A stretch of 64,000 nt of DNA, from the NCBI GenBank assembly GCA_012931725.1, contig WHSA01000490.1:1-64000 (forward strand). The letters run 5' to 3'. The notes beneath the pieces are model-generated. The model saw only the letters and a list, made by a program, of their open reading frames with translations, was not told the origin of the DNA and ran no database searches. Source of the stretch: Litsea cubeba (taxonomy: Eukaryota; Streptophyta; Magnoliopsida; Laurales; Lauraceae). How positions within the stretch are numbered: position 1 is the stretch's first letter; each line of letters opens with the position of its first letter. The position numbers and the translations under genes were made by a program. Of this stretch, positions 23,711-34,439 are shown one piece after another.

Positions 23711-23750
23711 CCGGTACCGGTACGTACCGGCCGGTACGTACCGGTACCGG
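23711..23750. repeat. Perfect 40-bp palindrome at the hAT-B 5' end
   Basis: Directly after the TIR. Built from CCGGTACCGG and TACGTA blocks around a central CCGGCCGG; the 40 bases equal their own reverse complement. Followed by the partial copy TCGGTACCGA. Likely subterminal transposase-binding or structural sequence (inference). Confidence 0.9.
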
Positions 23751-23830
23751 TCGGTACCGAGACGATATATCGGCGATAAATCGGTAGCGGCGAGACGAGG
23801 GAAAAAATCGCCAAAAAAATCGCTACATAT

Positions 23831-23895
23831 CGGCCGATATTTTGAAAATATCGGCCGTGGCGATATATCGGCCGATATTTTCAAAATATCGGCCG
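23831..23895. repeat. Two 27-nt inverted units in the hAT-B 5' end
   Basis: 23831-23857 and 23869-23895 are exact reverse complements of each other. Each is itself near-palindromic, with CGGCCGATATTTT and AAAATATCGGCCG arms around a central TG or CA step. Related CGGCCGATA and CGATATATCGG words lie around them. Confidence 0.9.
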
Positions 23896-23899
23896 AGAA

Positions 23900-25170
23900 C
23901 CCTTAAAAGCCCTAAAACCCTAATTTTTTCTCATTTCTCATCTTCTTCCCCACTCCTCTCCTATCCAAACTTCTAAGAGCAGCAGCCACTCATTTGCTTA
24001 CCCATCTTGCATATTTTCTTCAAGAAAATATTATTAAGGTAAGAGAAAATCAACTTAAAGCATGGTATTATGCATTTATGTGTTTTTTTTTTTTTTTTTT
24101 AGATGAAGCATGAAAAATTAGAAATCATGAGAATGTCACTTGTGTTGTGTTCTTCACTTTGAACTAAGTTAGATCCATATACTTTCTTGCTAGATCTACT
24201 CATACACATGATTTTGGATTTTTTTTTAATTTTTTTATTTTCGGATTTTTTAATATTTGAATAAAAATATATCATTTTTTTTGAAATTTCATCACAAATA
24301 TGTTCTTTTAATGATTCATGATCATATAATGGTATGTAAATGATTGATCTACATACTTTTATGCTAGATCTACATATTTAGGATTTTGAAAATGATTTTA
24401 TTAAATCTTTATTTTTTTTTAAAAACAATTGTTGTTAATTGTTAGAGTATTTGTGATACTAAATGCTTATTAATGGTGTGTAGATAATAGATCTACATCT
24501 ACTCATTGTCATAAACATCATTTAGATTTTTATTTTAATTATTTTATTTTCGGATTTTCTAATCTTTGAATTATAATATATCATTTTTTTGGGATTTCAT
24601 CATAAATATGTTCTTTTAATGATTCATGATCATTGTATGATGTTTAAATGATTAATTTACATACTTTTATGCTAGATCTACATATTTAGGATTTTGAAAA
24701 TGATTTTATTAAATTTTTATTTTTTCTAAAAACAATTGTTGTTAATTGTTAGAGTATTTATGATACTAAATGCTTATTAATAGTGTGTAGATGATAGATC
24801 TACATCTATTCATTGTCATAAACATCATTTAGATTTTTATTTTATTTAATTTATTTTCGGATTTTATAATTTTTGAATTATAATATATCATTTTTTTGGG
24901 ATTTCATCATAGATATGTTCTTTTAATGATTCATGATCATTGTGTGGCATGTAAATGATTGATTTACATACTTTTATGCTAGATCTATATATTTAGGACT
25001 TTGAAAATGATTTTATTAAATCTTTAATTTTTTCTAAAAAATAATTGTTTAAGTGTATTTAATATTTATGATACATTAACTACCAAAGGCTTAGGACTTT
25101 GAAAATGGTTTTATTAAATCTATAATTGTTGTTAGAGTATTACTATTATATGAGTGTCTTATTTTATAGG
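23900..25170 (+). other. hAT-B 5' UTR exon and leader intron
   Basis: A leader with AAAACCCTAA (telo-box-like, about 23915) and CT-rich stretches ends at TTATTAAG/GTAAGA (about 24039/24040). An intron of about 1.1 kb closes with TTTTATAG at about 25170, five bases before the start ATG. The intron is AT-rich and mostly filled by tandem repeats. Splice sites are inferred from consensus only. Confidence 0.6.
24232..25110 (+). repeat. Tandem repeat of about 308 bp, nearly three units
   Basis: Landmarks repeat at 24351, 24659 and 24966 (ACATACTTTTATGCTAGATC), giving a period of 307-308 bp. TCGGATTTT-TAAT and TTCTTTTAATGATTCATGAT recur at the same spacing. A diverged partial unit begins near 24177, and the last unit is cut short near 25110. 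All inside the leader intron of hAT-B. Confidence 0.85.
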
Positions 25171-25174
25171 AACA

Positions 25175-28100
25175 ATGGTGCGTGACATAGATCCGGCATG
25201 GAGTCACGGTGAAGCTGTAGGAAGTAGAAGCAAAATAAAATGTAATTATTGTGAAAAGGTTCTCAATGGGGGAATTACCCGATTGAAACAACATTTGGCA
25301 CATGTATCAGGACAGGTGATAAAATGTCCGAAAGTGCCACCAAATGTGAGAGCTGAAATGCAGGGGCTCCTTAAGACACTTACACAAAAAAAAGTAGTAC
25401 AAGAAAGAAGAAGAACCGAGGAATTTGAAGCATGCAGAGAAGAGGTTTTTGGTTCCTCTGATGATGACGATGAAGACCCGGAAATGACAAGGGCTAGGAG
25501 GGAAAGTGTAAGGGCACTTCAGGAGGATGAAGAAAGGAGAAGAATGCAATATGAAGCAGCAGCTAGAGGTAGCCAATATGAGCAGGGTGGTTCATCCGGA
25601 TCAGGGGGGGCGAGTTTGCGTCGGGCATTTAGTCATAAACAACCCCGTCAAGATCCAGACATTGAGGAGGTTGAAAGACCTCCTACACAGGCACCTCGTA
25701 GGCCAGATGTGGTGGGGCCAACTGACCCATTTGCTTATAGAAAACCAACATCAAAGCAGCCAGGCATCATAAAAGCACTAAAGGGCAAGTTTGGTAAAGC
25801 AAGAGATAATCTAGTGAGAGCTACTGGGAAGTTTTTTTTGGATGGAGGCATTCCACCTAACAAGGCATCTTCTCCTTATTTCACCACTATGTTAGATGCA
25901 GCTGCAGAACATGGTCCAGGTATAAAGGCACCCACCCCTTATGAGATTGGGCATGTATGTGTTGAGAAAGAGTATGATGAGTTGCAGGCTTGGGTGGAAA
26001 CTTTCAAATGGGTATGGAAGGAAAGAGGTTGCACACTAATGTGCGATGGGTGGACGACGATCACACATCGTCATCTCTTGAATTTTCTAATCTACTCATC
26101 TATGGGCACGGTGTTTATCAAATCAGTTGATGCAACTGATCACATCCAAGATGCAAGATATATTAATAGGTTATTGAATGATGTGATTGAAGAAGTTGGG
26201 GCAGATTGTATAGTTCAGGTGGTTACCGACAATGCTGCAAACATGAAGGCTGCAGGAATGATGCTTATGAAACAAAGGCCAAGGATTTTTTGGTCTCCAT
26301 GTGCAGCACATTGCCTGGATTTAATGCTTGAAGATATTGCAAAAGGAAAAGTCATGAAGCAAGTGATTGGTAAGATAAAGCAGATCACCAATTTTTTTTA
26401 TCAGTCATATAGACTCATTTCCATGATGAAAACACATACAGACAACCATGAACTACTGCGCCCTGGCATCACTAGATTTGCCACCCACTTTATTGCTATC
26501 GAAAGTGTTTACAAGTATAGAGATGGACTTCTGCAATTAATAAAATCACAAGAGTTCATGAATTCAAAATGGGGAAAGAGACCAAGTCCCATTACAATAG
26601 AAGTGTGTAAAACAATTGAGTCCAATAAATTTTGGCCTCATGTGAAGGGTGTTTTGAATGTTTTTGATCCCCTAATAAAGGTTCTTCGATTGGTTGATGG
26701 CGATGATAAGCCAACAATGGGCTTCTTACATGAGGCCATGGAGAGATCAAAGCTGGCTATTCAAGCAGATTGTAGATATTACAAAAAGTATTGGAAGATC
26801 ATCGACGATCGATGGGGACGACAATTGAAACATGATTTACACACTGCTGGTAAGTAAAGGCTGTTTCCTTTAATATTTGAATTGTTGCATTCAATTTTGC
26901 CTCACTATATTAATTTATCATTGACTAAAATTCATTGGTACTTTTACAGGATACTTTTTTAATCCACAATTTTCGGATGGACGTATATCTGATGAAATCC
27001 GTTTGGGATTAAAAAATGTAATTGAAAGACTGGCAGCGAATACAGATGAAGCCATTTGGGCTACTAATCAGGTAGGCAGTAGGCTAATTAAGGGAAAAAG
27101 TATAACATTGTCATTTCTCCAATTTATTTTATTATGTTAATGTCTTCAGGTTGATATATACAATGTACGTGCTGGAAGCTTTGGAACGACGACTGCGCGG
27201 AGAGCTATCACACAGACCAATCCCGGTATTGATTGTAAATTTGTAATGTCATTTATATATTATTTAAGGACTTATTATTATTTTATTGACTCTAATATCA
27301 TTTCTATTTTTTTTTTTCAGCTGAATGGTGGTTGAATTATGGAGAGAGTGCTCCTGCACTAAGGATGATTGCTATTAAAGTCCTTAGTCAAACAACATCG
27401 TCTTCCAATTGTGAAAGAAACTGGAGCACCTTCTCCTTTATCCACACAAGACCAAGAAATAGATTAACAATGCAGAAGCTAAATAAATTGGTCTACATCC
27501 ACTACAACCTCAGGCTCCGGAGTAGAAATAGAAGGAGAAGAAAGTTTGAGGATCACCGGGATTATTTTTGTCCAATTAATTTGGACTATATCTTTTCAGA
27601 AGAGGATACTGTGTTAGGTCAATGGCTGGAGGAACAAGAACAACCGGTGTTAGACCAAGACCCAGAGTTAGAGGGGTTGATGGAGATATTGACTGGGGAT
27701 AGGCCTGAGCCAGTGAGGGCCTCAGAAAGGTTGGAAGAAATAAACTTGACAATGCAACAGGGGCGCGCGCCTGATACAAGTGAGCCAAGGGGACAGGACG
27801 TGGACGAGGAGAGTGAGTCAAGTATTTCTACTTCTTCATCATCAGCAGGAATCCCACCTGACTCTCCCGGGGATGAGGGTCATTATAGAGATGATGAGCA
27901 TGTCACTTATGAGACAGTTGAGCATTTTCCTGCTGCTACCGAGTTAGATCCTCGCCGTGGCTATGTCAGACATGTTGGACAGACAGGGAGTAGTGGTGAC
28001 GCTGCTGGGCAAGGAGTGGGGGAAGGTACTCATGGTCATCAAGGGGGTTATGTTGGCCAACAGGGTGCCATGTATGGACAGCATATGAATTATTCATATG

Positions 28101-28426
28101 ACCCTAATTGGGTACCCCCTTCACCAACACCGATAATGTCTATCGAACAGCTATTAATTGAGCAAGGGAGGCTTCCCCCACCACCACATGATCCCCAACG
28201 ACCTTTATATACCCCTCATGGCTTTTACATACCATTTGTGCACAATTACCAAGAACAATCTACAGGGGATCAAGGTAGTTCATCTTCATCATCTTATCAA
28301 CAACAATCTGAATATGGTCATGGGTATGGTAGTGCTGCACAACAGTATGGAGCATATCTTTTTAACCAAAACCGAAGAAATGATGATGATGATATTGAGC
28401 CTGGGCGACACTCCACTTGGTATTAG
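25175..28426 (+). CDS. hAT transposase, BED zinc finger and hATC, 992 aa
   Basis: Exons 25175-26849, 26950-27071, 27150-27225, 27321-28426 join in frame (993 codons with stop), all with GT-AG introns. The start is the first ATG after the leader intron; an upstream in-frame ATG at 25154 would lie in the intron. BED finger: Cys23, Cys26, His40, Cys51. RNase H-like core: CDGWTT (Asp about 291) and VTDNAANMK (Asp about 352), then FWSPCAAHCLDLMLEDI. hATC dimerisation: WWLNYGESAP and CERNWSTFSFIHTRPRNRLT (about 625-700). The last 270 residues are low-complexity, Gly/Ser/Gln/Tyr/Pro-rich and acidic, ending GRHSTWY. Nuclear cut-and-paste enzyme acting on the element's TIRs. Confidence 0.9.
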
Positions 28427-29013
28427 GTTGTCAATCTATCAACTATCATACACTCATACTCATCAATCTCTCTCTAATTTCTACTCTCTAGTCCCCTCTA
28501 ATTTCAGGTAAACCATGAACCTTTTGATGCTCAAGTGCTTTATGTCATTTATCTATATCACTATCATATTTCAGATTTTAATATGTTATCTTCATGGTCA
28601 TGAATTTCACAACTTATTTGATGATTGAGTTAGTATTAAATGATAATTGATATGTTTGTTATCTACTTATCTTTATTTTCTTATATTTTACACTAATAAA
28701 TTGATCATGAGCATAAGCAATGGTTGTATTATATAAAATACTGGAGAATAAAGCGAACAGCGACACAGGCAGGACTCATAACTTAAGGTGACCGAGATTT
28801 TGATTTATTGTTGTTACTAATGGAAAAAAATATTGTTTTCCAGCATTTTCTAATATTCTGGATTTTTTGAATATTTTTGCGAAATTTTTTGGATTAAAAA
28901 AAAAATTCACACCGCGACGACCGCGACGGACCGATATCCGCGACGATATCCGCGACGTATCGGTTTTTTCGGCCCGGCCGATACCGCGACCGATACCGAG
29001 ATTTTGAACCATG
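28427..29013 (+). other. hAT-B 3' UTR and subterminal repeats
   Basis: AT-rich to about 28900, then GC-rich repeats: CGCGACG (several copies), GATATCCGCGACG twice, CGGCCCGGCCG and CCGATACCG twice, before the inverted TIR. No gene. Confidence 0.7.
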
Positions 29014-29910
29014 GTTCCAATACCCCAGATGTCCCACTTCTCCATGGTCGCCCCTGGGGCCACTAACAGATGACTGGATCTGATCTCTGATCAGGTGGCC
29101 CAGGGGGTCCCACTAGGGCTTGTCGACAGGAAGTTACAATTCCTCTAACAGTCGTCTGTATTGCAACCTGCTCATTGGATGAGGGCCCAGATGGGGCCCA
29201 CTACTCATGGGTCCAGGTCCTCATGGGTCGACCATGGGTCCCCTTCTGGATCCATGGTCCAGATTCTCCATCTAGTGGGCCATGGGGTCCCACAATCCTC
29301 CAATGTCAAATATCACCCTGTCGACAGTCTCTGTTTCAACAGATTTTCAAGCCTGTTCCATGAATCTGCATCCCATTCTACTCGTATCATTCCCATATCC
29401 ATTAACATATGATTTCATGACCAAACAGATCTTTTTAATACAAAATAATCAAATCACATCTCAATATCAATTCCTTTTAATACAGCATAATCAAATCACT
29501 TCTCAATATCAATCATCTTGCTTAATTAACTAATTAATTAGGAAGATCCACTCACCTTTGATACGCGATCGTTGCCCTTGCGGTGTACGGACGTGAATAG
29601 GACATTCGTTGGTCGTCTTCCCTCACTGATTGCCTTCTTCCTCTTCTTCCCCTGAATTCCCAGTCACCAACTTTCTCTCTCAGAGTTCTCTCAAAGCAAA
29701 GAAGGAGAAGTATGTACTACAAAAGAGGTCTTTGGTTGCTAATATAGGCAAAAGTGAGGTAGAGTCCTAGTCTCTCTCTCATACTACTAATTTGAAGTTG
29801 TGTTACAACTCCTTCCACCTAATAACATACACGTGAGAGGAGTCTCAATCCTACGTAACTTAACAACTAAAAGTTCTATCTGGGCCAAACAACTCCTTGG
29901 GCCCAGATAG

Positions 29911-30710
29911 CAACCAGACTTCTCAATTGTTAGTGGCGTATTATATTTCAGAGGCAGACTCTGTGTACCAAATGTTCGGGAAATCAAAGATGAGATTTTG
30001 AAGGAAGCACATCATATAAGATATACTATCCATCCGGGGAGCACCAAGATGTATCAGAATTTAAATATCAGATTTTCGTGGGTCGGCATGAAAAATGATG
30101 CTACGGAATTTGTCGGCCGTTGTTTTACTTGTCAACAGGTGAAGGCTGATCATAAGAAGCCGGGGGGATTACTGCAGCCGTTACCAATACCAGAATGGAA
30201 ATGGGAACATATTACTATGGATTTCATTTCAGGGTTCCCTAGAACCTCAAGGCATAATGAAATAATTTGGGTAATTGTGGATCGGTTGACCAAGTCGGCA
30301 CACTTTATACCGCTAAAAGGAAAAACTACGATGGAACACCTGGTCAAAACATACGTTCGGGAGATTGTAAGGTTGCATGGCGTCCCAACATCGATCGTAT
30401 CAAACAGGGATACTAGATTTGTTTCACAATTTTGGAAGAGTTTACAAAGGGCTATGGGTACGAAACTTAATTTTAACACAGCGTATCACCCCCAGACTGA
30501 TGGGCAGACTGAGAGGACAAATCAAACACTGGAAGACATGCTTAGAGCTTGTGCTATAGACTTCAATGACAGTTGGGATGAGCAGTTACCTCTGGCAGAG
30601 TTTGTTTATAATAATAGCTATCATTCGAGTATCCAGATGGCTCCTTTCGAGGCCCTGTATGGCAGGAGCTGTCGCTCTCCGATTTGTTGGGAGGAAGTGG
30701 GCGATAGATA
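29911..30710 (+). pseudogene. Tekay-type Gypsy integrase, main part
   Basis: Starts mid-domain at about 29911 (LYFRGRLCVPNVREIKDEIL). The zinc site reads EAHHIRYTIHPGSTKMY and CFTCQQVK. Catalytic core: ITMDFISGFP and WVIVDRLTKSAHFIP (Asp), then IVSNRDTRFVSQFW, where the usual SDRD has Asn in place of the catalytic Asp, then AYHPQTDGQTERTNQTLE (Glu). Open to 30708. Its N-terminal continuation is at 41392 and leftward, i.e. the element is permuted. Confidence 0.85.
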
Positions 30711-30799
30711 GATATTAGGCTCTGAATGGGTGCAAACTTCTACATAAAATATTAAAATCAGGAACAGATTAAAGACTGCTCAGAGTCGCCAGAAGAGTT

Positions 30800-31240
30800 G
30801 TCGGAGAGAATAAGAATTTGCAGTGGGTGACTCGATATTCCTCAAAGTTTCACTGACAAAGGGAGTGATGCGATTCGACAAAAAGGGGAAACTGAGTCCG
30901 CGATACATTGGACCATTCAAAATTACAGGGCGTGTGAGCAACGGGAACGCTTACGAATTGGAACTACCACGACAGTTAGTTGGAGTCCATAAGGTGTTTC
31001 ATGTGTCAATGTTGAAGAAGTACGAGCCAGACCCGTCACATGTGTTAGAGCTTGAGCCAATGGACTTACAGCCAGATTTATCCTACGAGGAGACACCCGT
31101 TGCAATCTTAGACAATAAGGAAAGGGTGTGGCGGAGGCGAACAGTCCGACTAGTCAAGGTACTATGGAAGCATCACGATCAAAAGGAAGCTACTTAGGAG
31201 ATCGAGGACGAATTTCGAAAAAAGTACCCGCATCTTTTCA
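30800..31240 (+). pseudogene. Gypsy integrase C-terminal domain with chromodomain
   Basis: KKGKLSPRYIGPFKITGRVS and YELELPRQLVGVHKVFHVSM are the GPF/Y region of plant chromovirus integrase. VAILDNKERVWRRRTVRLVK and VLWKHHDQKEAT form the chromodomain that targets chromatin marks. An in-frame TAG at about 31195 replaces the Trp codon expected in KEATWE, and IEDEFRKKYPHLF continues beyond it. A frameshift near 30710-30820 separates it from the core. The chromodomain points to the Tekay/Del clade. Confidence 0.8.
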
Positions 31241-31280
31241 ACGCAAGTATGTTTTAAATTTGGAGGACCAAATTTCCTAA

Positions 31281-31291
31281 CGAGGGAAGTA
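31281..31291 (+). other. Gypsy polypurine tract
   Basis: CGAGGGAAGTA directly precedes the LTR start at 31292, after the end of the polyprotein. Confidence 0.6.
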
Positions 31292-33441
31292 TGTAATATC
31301 CTGAGCTATCTAGGCCCCAGGAGTTGTTTGACCCAGATAGGACTTTTAGTTGTTAAGTTACATAGGATTGAGACTCCTCTCACATGTATGTTATTAGGAG
31401 GAAGGAGTTGTAACACAACTTCAAATTAGTAGTATGAGAGAGAAACTAGGACTCTACCTCTCTGTTGCCTATATTAGCAACCAAACACCTCTTCTGTAGT
31501 ACATACTTCTCCTTCTTTACTTTGAGAGAACTCTGAGAGAGAAAGTTGGTGACTAGGAATTCAGGGGACGAAGAGGAAGAAGGCAAATAGTGAGGGAAGA
31601 CGACCAACGGATGTCCTATTCACGTCCGCACATCGCAAGGGCAACGATCGCGTATCGAAGGTGAGTGGATCTTACTAATTAATTAGTTAATTTAGAAAGA
31701 TGATTGATATTGGGAAGTTATTTTATTATGCTGTATTAAAAAGAATTGATATTGAGATGTGATTTGATTTGATTATTCTATATTAAGAAGATCTGTTTGG
31801 TCATGAAATCATATGTTAATGGATAAGGGAATGATACAAGTAGAATGAGATGCAGATTCATGGAACAGGCTTGAAAATCTGTTGAAACAGAGACTGTCGA
31901 CAGGGTGATATTTGACATTGGAGGGCTGTGGGACCCCATGGCCCACTAGATGGAGAATCTGGACCATGGATCCAGAAGGGGACCCATGGTCGACCCATAA
32001 GGACCTGGACCCATGAGTAGTGGGCCCCATCTGGGCCCTCATCCAATGAGCAGGTTGCAATACAGACGACTGTTATAGGAATTGTAACTTCTTGTCGACA
32101 AGCCCTAGTGGGACACCCTAGGCCACCTGATCAGAGATCAGATCCAGTCATCTGTTAGGGGACCCAGGGGCGACCATGGAGAAGTAGGACATCTGGGGTA
32201 TTAAAACAGTGGGACCCACTGTCCAGTGGATGCAAATAACCCAGGCGTGACTTCTTGTGGATATTTTAGAAATCTGTTTTGGAGCTGTGGGCCCCAGAGA
32301 ATGGTCTGATAATGAATCAGATCCATTGATATGATACTTCAGCCTTGGGCGACCACAGACATCAAGTCTGATCTTGGACTAGCCAAGTGGGACCCACCAG
32401 ATTTTCATCAAGGTATATCAGGCATGAAACACTTGTCTTTTCTAAGTTCTGGGTATGTAAATGTGGCCTGAAAGGAATCTATGAAGGAGGATAACTCTGG
32501 ACTCTATATGTGGTTGAAATCTAATCTTTCTAATTAGATTAATCAAGGCCTTATGTGAATTATAATTAATTATGTGGACTGTTGTAATGAAGTTTGATGT
32601 GATGCTGTGTAATATTCAACTTGTGATAAAGAGTGGGCCACCCCTATAGCTATTAATAAATGTTATGATCAGAAGCAGGGCACTAATCTGATAAGGACTT
32701 GTATGGGGCTGGTTACACACTACTGATCGTGTAAATTCTTAATGATACTGAATTGTGGTTGCTATGTGATTATGAGATTGTGCATTTGATTCCAGTGTTG
32801 GGTTGTTGGACTTGTGTCCTGATGATTGATGGCTTCTTGCCATGGTGGCCGTTATAGCGGCTGGTCCTTGGTGGACGTGAATAATGAGACAGGGCCATGG
32901 TGGCCGGTCTACATGTATACGATAAGCCTTGGTGGCGTTGTAATGTGCATAGGCACGAATATGTAAATGGATGTACTTTTAATGGTAATTGATCTATTAA
33001 TTCAGATTTGTTTATTATATGATATTATGTTCTATGTTGTTTGATAATTAGGAAAATTCATCACCAGTAATACTGATGTTGTGTTGTCCTTCAGGTAATC
33101 AAGTTGCAGGTGGGACAGAGCAGAACGATGTTCAGCACGTAGATTTCGGCATGCGTGGCTGATAGGAGAGAACGAGAAAAGTTAAATTAGTTGATAAGGG
33201 GATTAGCCCTTGTTTAGGGAATTTTATTTAAATGTTTTAGGACATCTTTGTTATGAGTCAGAATATGGAATTTTGCTTATTTAGTGATTATGGATGTAAT
33301 TTGACTTTTATAAGTTAATTGAAAATATAGTTTGATCTAAATGCCTAATTCCCTGTGGAAATTATTTGATGAATGTGTGGTGTATATTGCTAAATAATCA
33401 CGATCCGGAATCCGACAGGGCCCCGGAATTGGGTCGTGACA
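31292..33441 (+). repeat. Tekay-type Gypsy LTR, plus orientation, uninterrupted
   Basis: 2,150 bp, TGTAATATCCTGAGC to GGGTCGTGACA. On its left lie the integrase end and polypurine tract (3' LTR context). On its right lie the primer site and gag (5' LTR context). So one LTR serves both roles. Near-identical in reverse to the blocks at 15682-29910. It keeps the empty site of hAT-B. Confidence 0.9.
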
Positions 33442-33444
33442 AAG

Positions 33445-33456
33445 TGGTATCAGAGC
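33445..33456 (+). other. Gypsy primer binding site (tRNA-iMet)
   Basis: TGGTATCAGAGC three bases after the LTR end. Confidence 0.9.
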
Positions 33457-33600
33457 ATAAGGTTTTGGGCAATTAAAAGAATTAGCAACCCATAAGTCAC
33501 GTGGTGAGGACGTTGGGGTGTTAACGGTTGTGATAAAAGTAGGATACGTTGTTATTGATCTTTTAGCTCACAATTTCCCTTCTGCAGAAGAAATAAGACA

Positions 33601-34290
33601 ATGAACAATGCTATTGGAAACGAGAATGAGAACAGTAATGTTCAGCTGAACAGGGAAAATATGGAAATGCCGGAGTACGCCCGGCAAATGTTTGAGAATT
33701 TTATGAAGGTGTATGCGCAGGTCCAAGAGCAGATCACCGCTATTCATCACCACCAAAGTGAGAATGGCGAAGGACACAGCAATATCAGAGGTGGCTCGGG
33801 CGAAGGCAGCAATAATGGGGGCAGGAATCGTGAAAGAGATACCTTATATAAGAGATTCAACGAATTTCGCCCCAAGTGCTTTGAAGAAACTACTAACCCT
33901 TGGGATGCAAACAAATGGGCAGGGCATATGGAAGGTATCTTCGAAGTCATGGGATGTACGGAACATCAAAAGGCCATACTAGCAGCATTCAAATTAGAAG
34001 GCGACATAAAGGAATGGTGGAAGGCAGCTAAGAGGTCATTCAATGGGCAAGAAACAGAGATCACCAGGACTTTCTTCAAGAGGGAATTCATAAAGAAGTT
34101 TATACCGGATCATATTAGGGCTCAGAAGAAGAGAGAGTTTGAAACCTTAGTGCAAGGCAATCTTACGGTAGCCAAGTACGCTCTCAAGTTCACGGAACTA
34201 TCACATTTTGCAGAGCCATTAGTGGCTACGGAAGGAGAAAAGATGGAACGATTTGTTGATGGCCTTAGACCGACATTAAGAAAGACGTGA
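33601..34290 (+). pseudogene. Gypsy gag capsid
   Basis: ATG at 33601, 229 codons. Asn/Glu-rich start, Gly-rich linker, then the Retrotrans_gag core: FNEFRPKCFEETTNPWDANK, IKEWWKAAKRSF and FFKREFIKKFIPDHIR. The frame ends in TGA within LRPTLRKT; sequence in other frames continues to the zinc knuckles, so a shift has truncated it. Confidence 0.85.
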
Positions 34291-34439
34291 AGCTACATGA
34301 GCCGAAGACTTATGCAGAGAGGCCTTAAAGAAAGCTTTCGTCTCGGAAAAGCGAATGAGGATATAAAGAGAGAAACTCAACTGGTGTCCACCGAAGGCAA
34401 ATCAGATAATCATAAACACCAGTTTTCCAACAAGAAACA

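Larger units (their letters stand above)
23693..29013 (+). mobile_element. hAT-B, complete and apparently autonomous hAT transposon
   Basis: 5,321 bp. Perfect 18-bp terminal inverted repeats CATGGTTCAAAATCTCGG (23693-23710; inverted at 28996-29013) and perfect 8-bp duplication GTTCCAAT (23685-23692 and 29014-29021). The matching LTR at 31292-33441 shows the empty site (about 32200-32207). Inside is a transposase gene that reads without a stop over four coding exons, a 5' UTR intron and GC-rich foldable ends. hAT elements move by cut-and-paste through their BED/RNase H-like/hATC transposase. Confidence 0.95.
15682..29910 (-). repeat. Tekay-type Gypsy LTR, inverted, split by two insertions
   Basis: Three blocks, 15682-16175, 22944-23692 and 29022-29910, together reproduce in reverse the plus-strand LTR at 31292-33441 (about 2.1 kb, high identity by eye). 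The LTR end TGTCACGACCCAA is at 15682. The LTR start lacks its first 14 bases: the copy stops at CTATCTGGGC, next to plus-strand integrase at 29911. No primer site lies left of 15682, so no internal region belongs to it there. A solo LTR of another family (16172-22943) and hAT-B (23693-29013) are nested in it. Confidence 0.8.

Noticed and set aside
23905..23930. AAAACCCTAA as a telomere repeat
   Set aside because: Single telo-box-type word in a leader, not an array.
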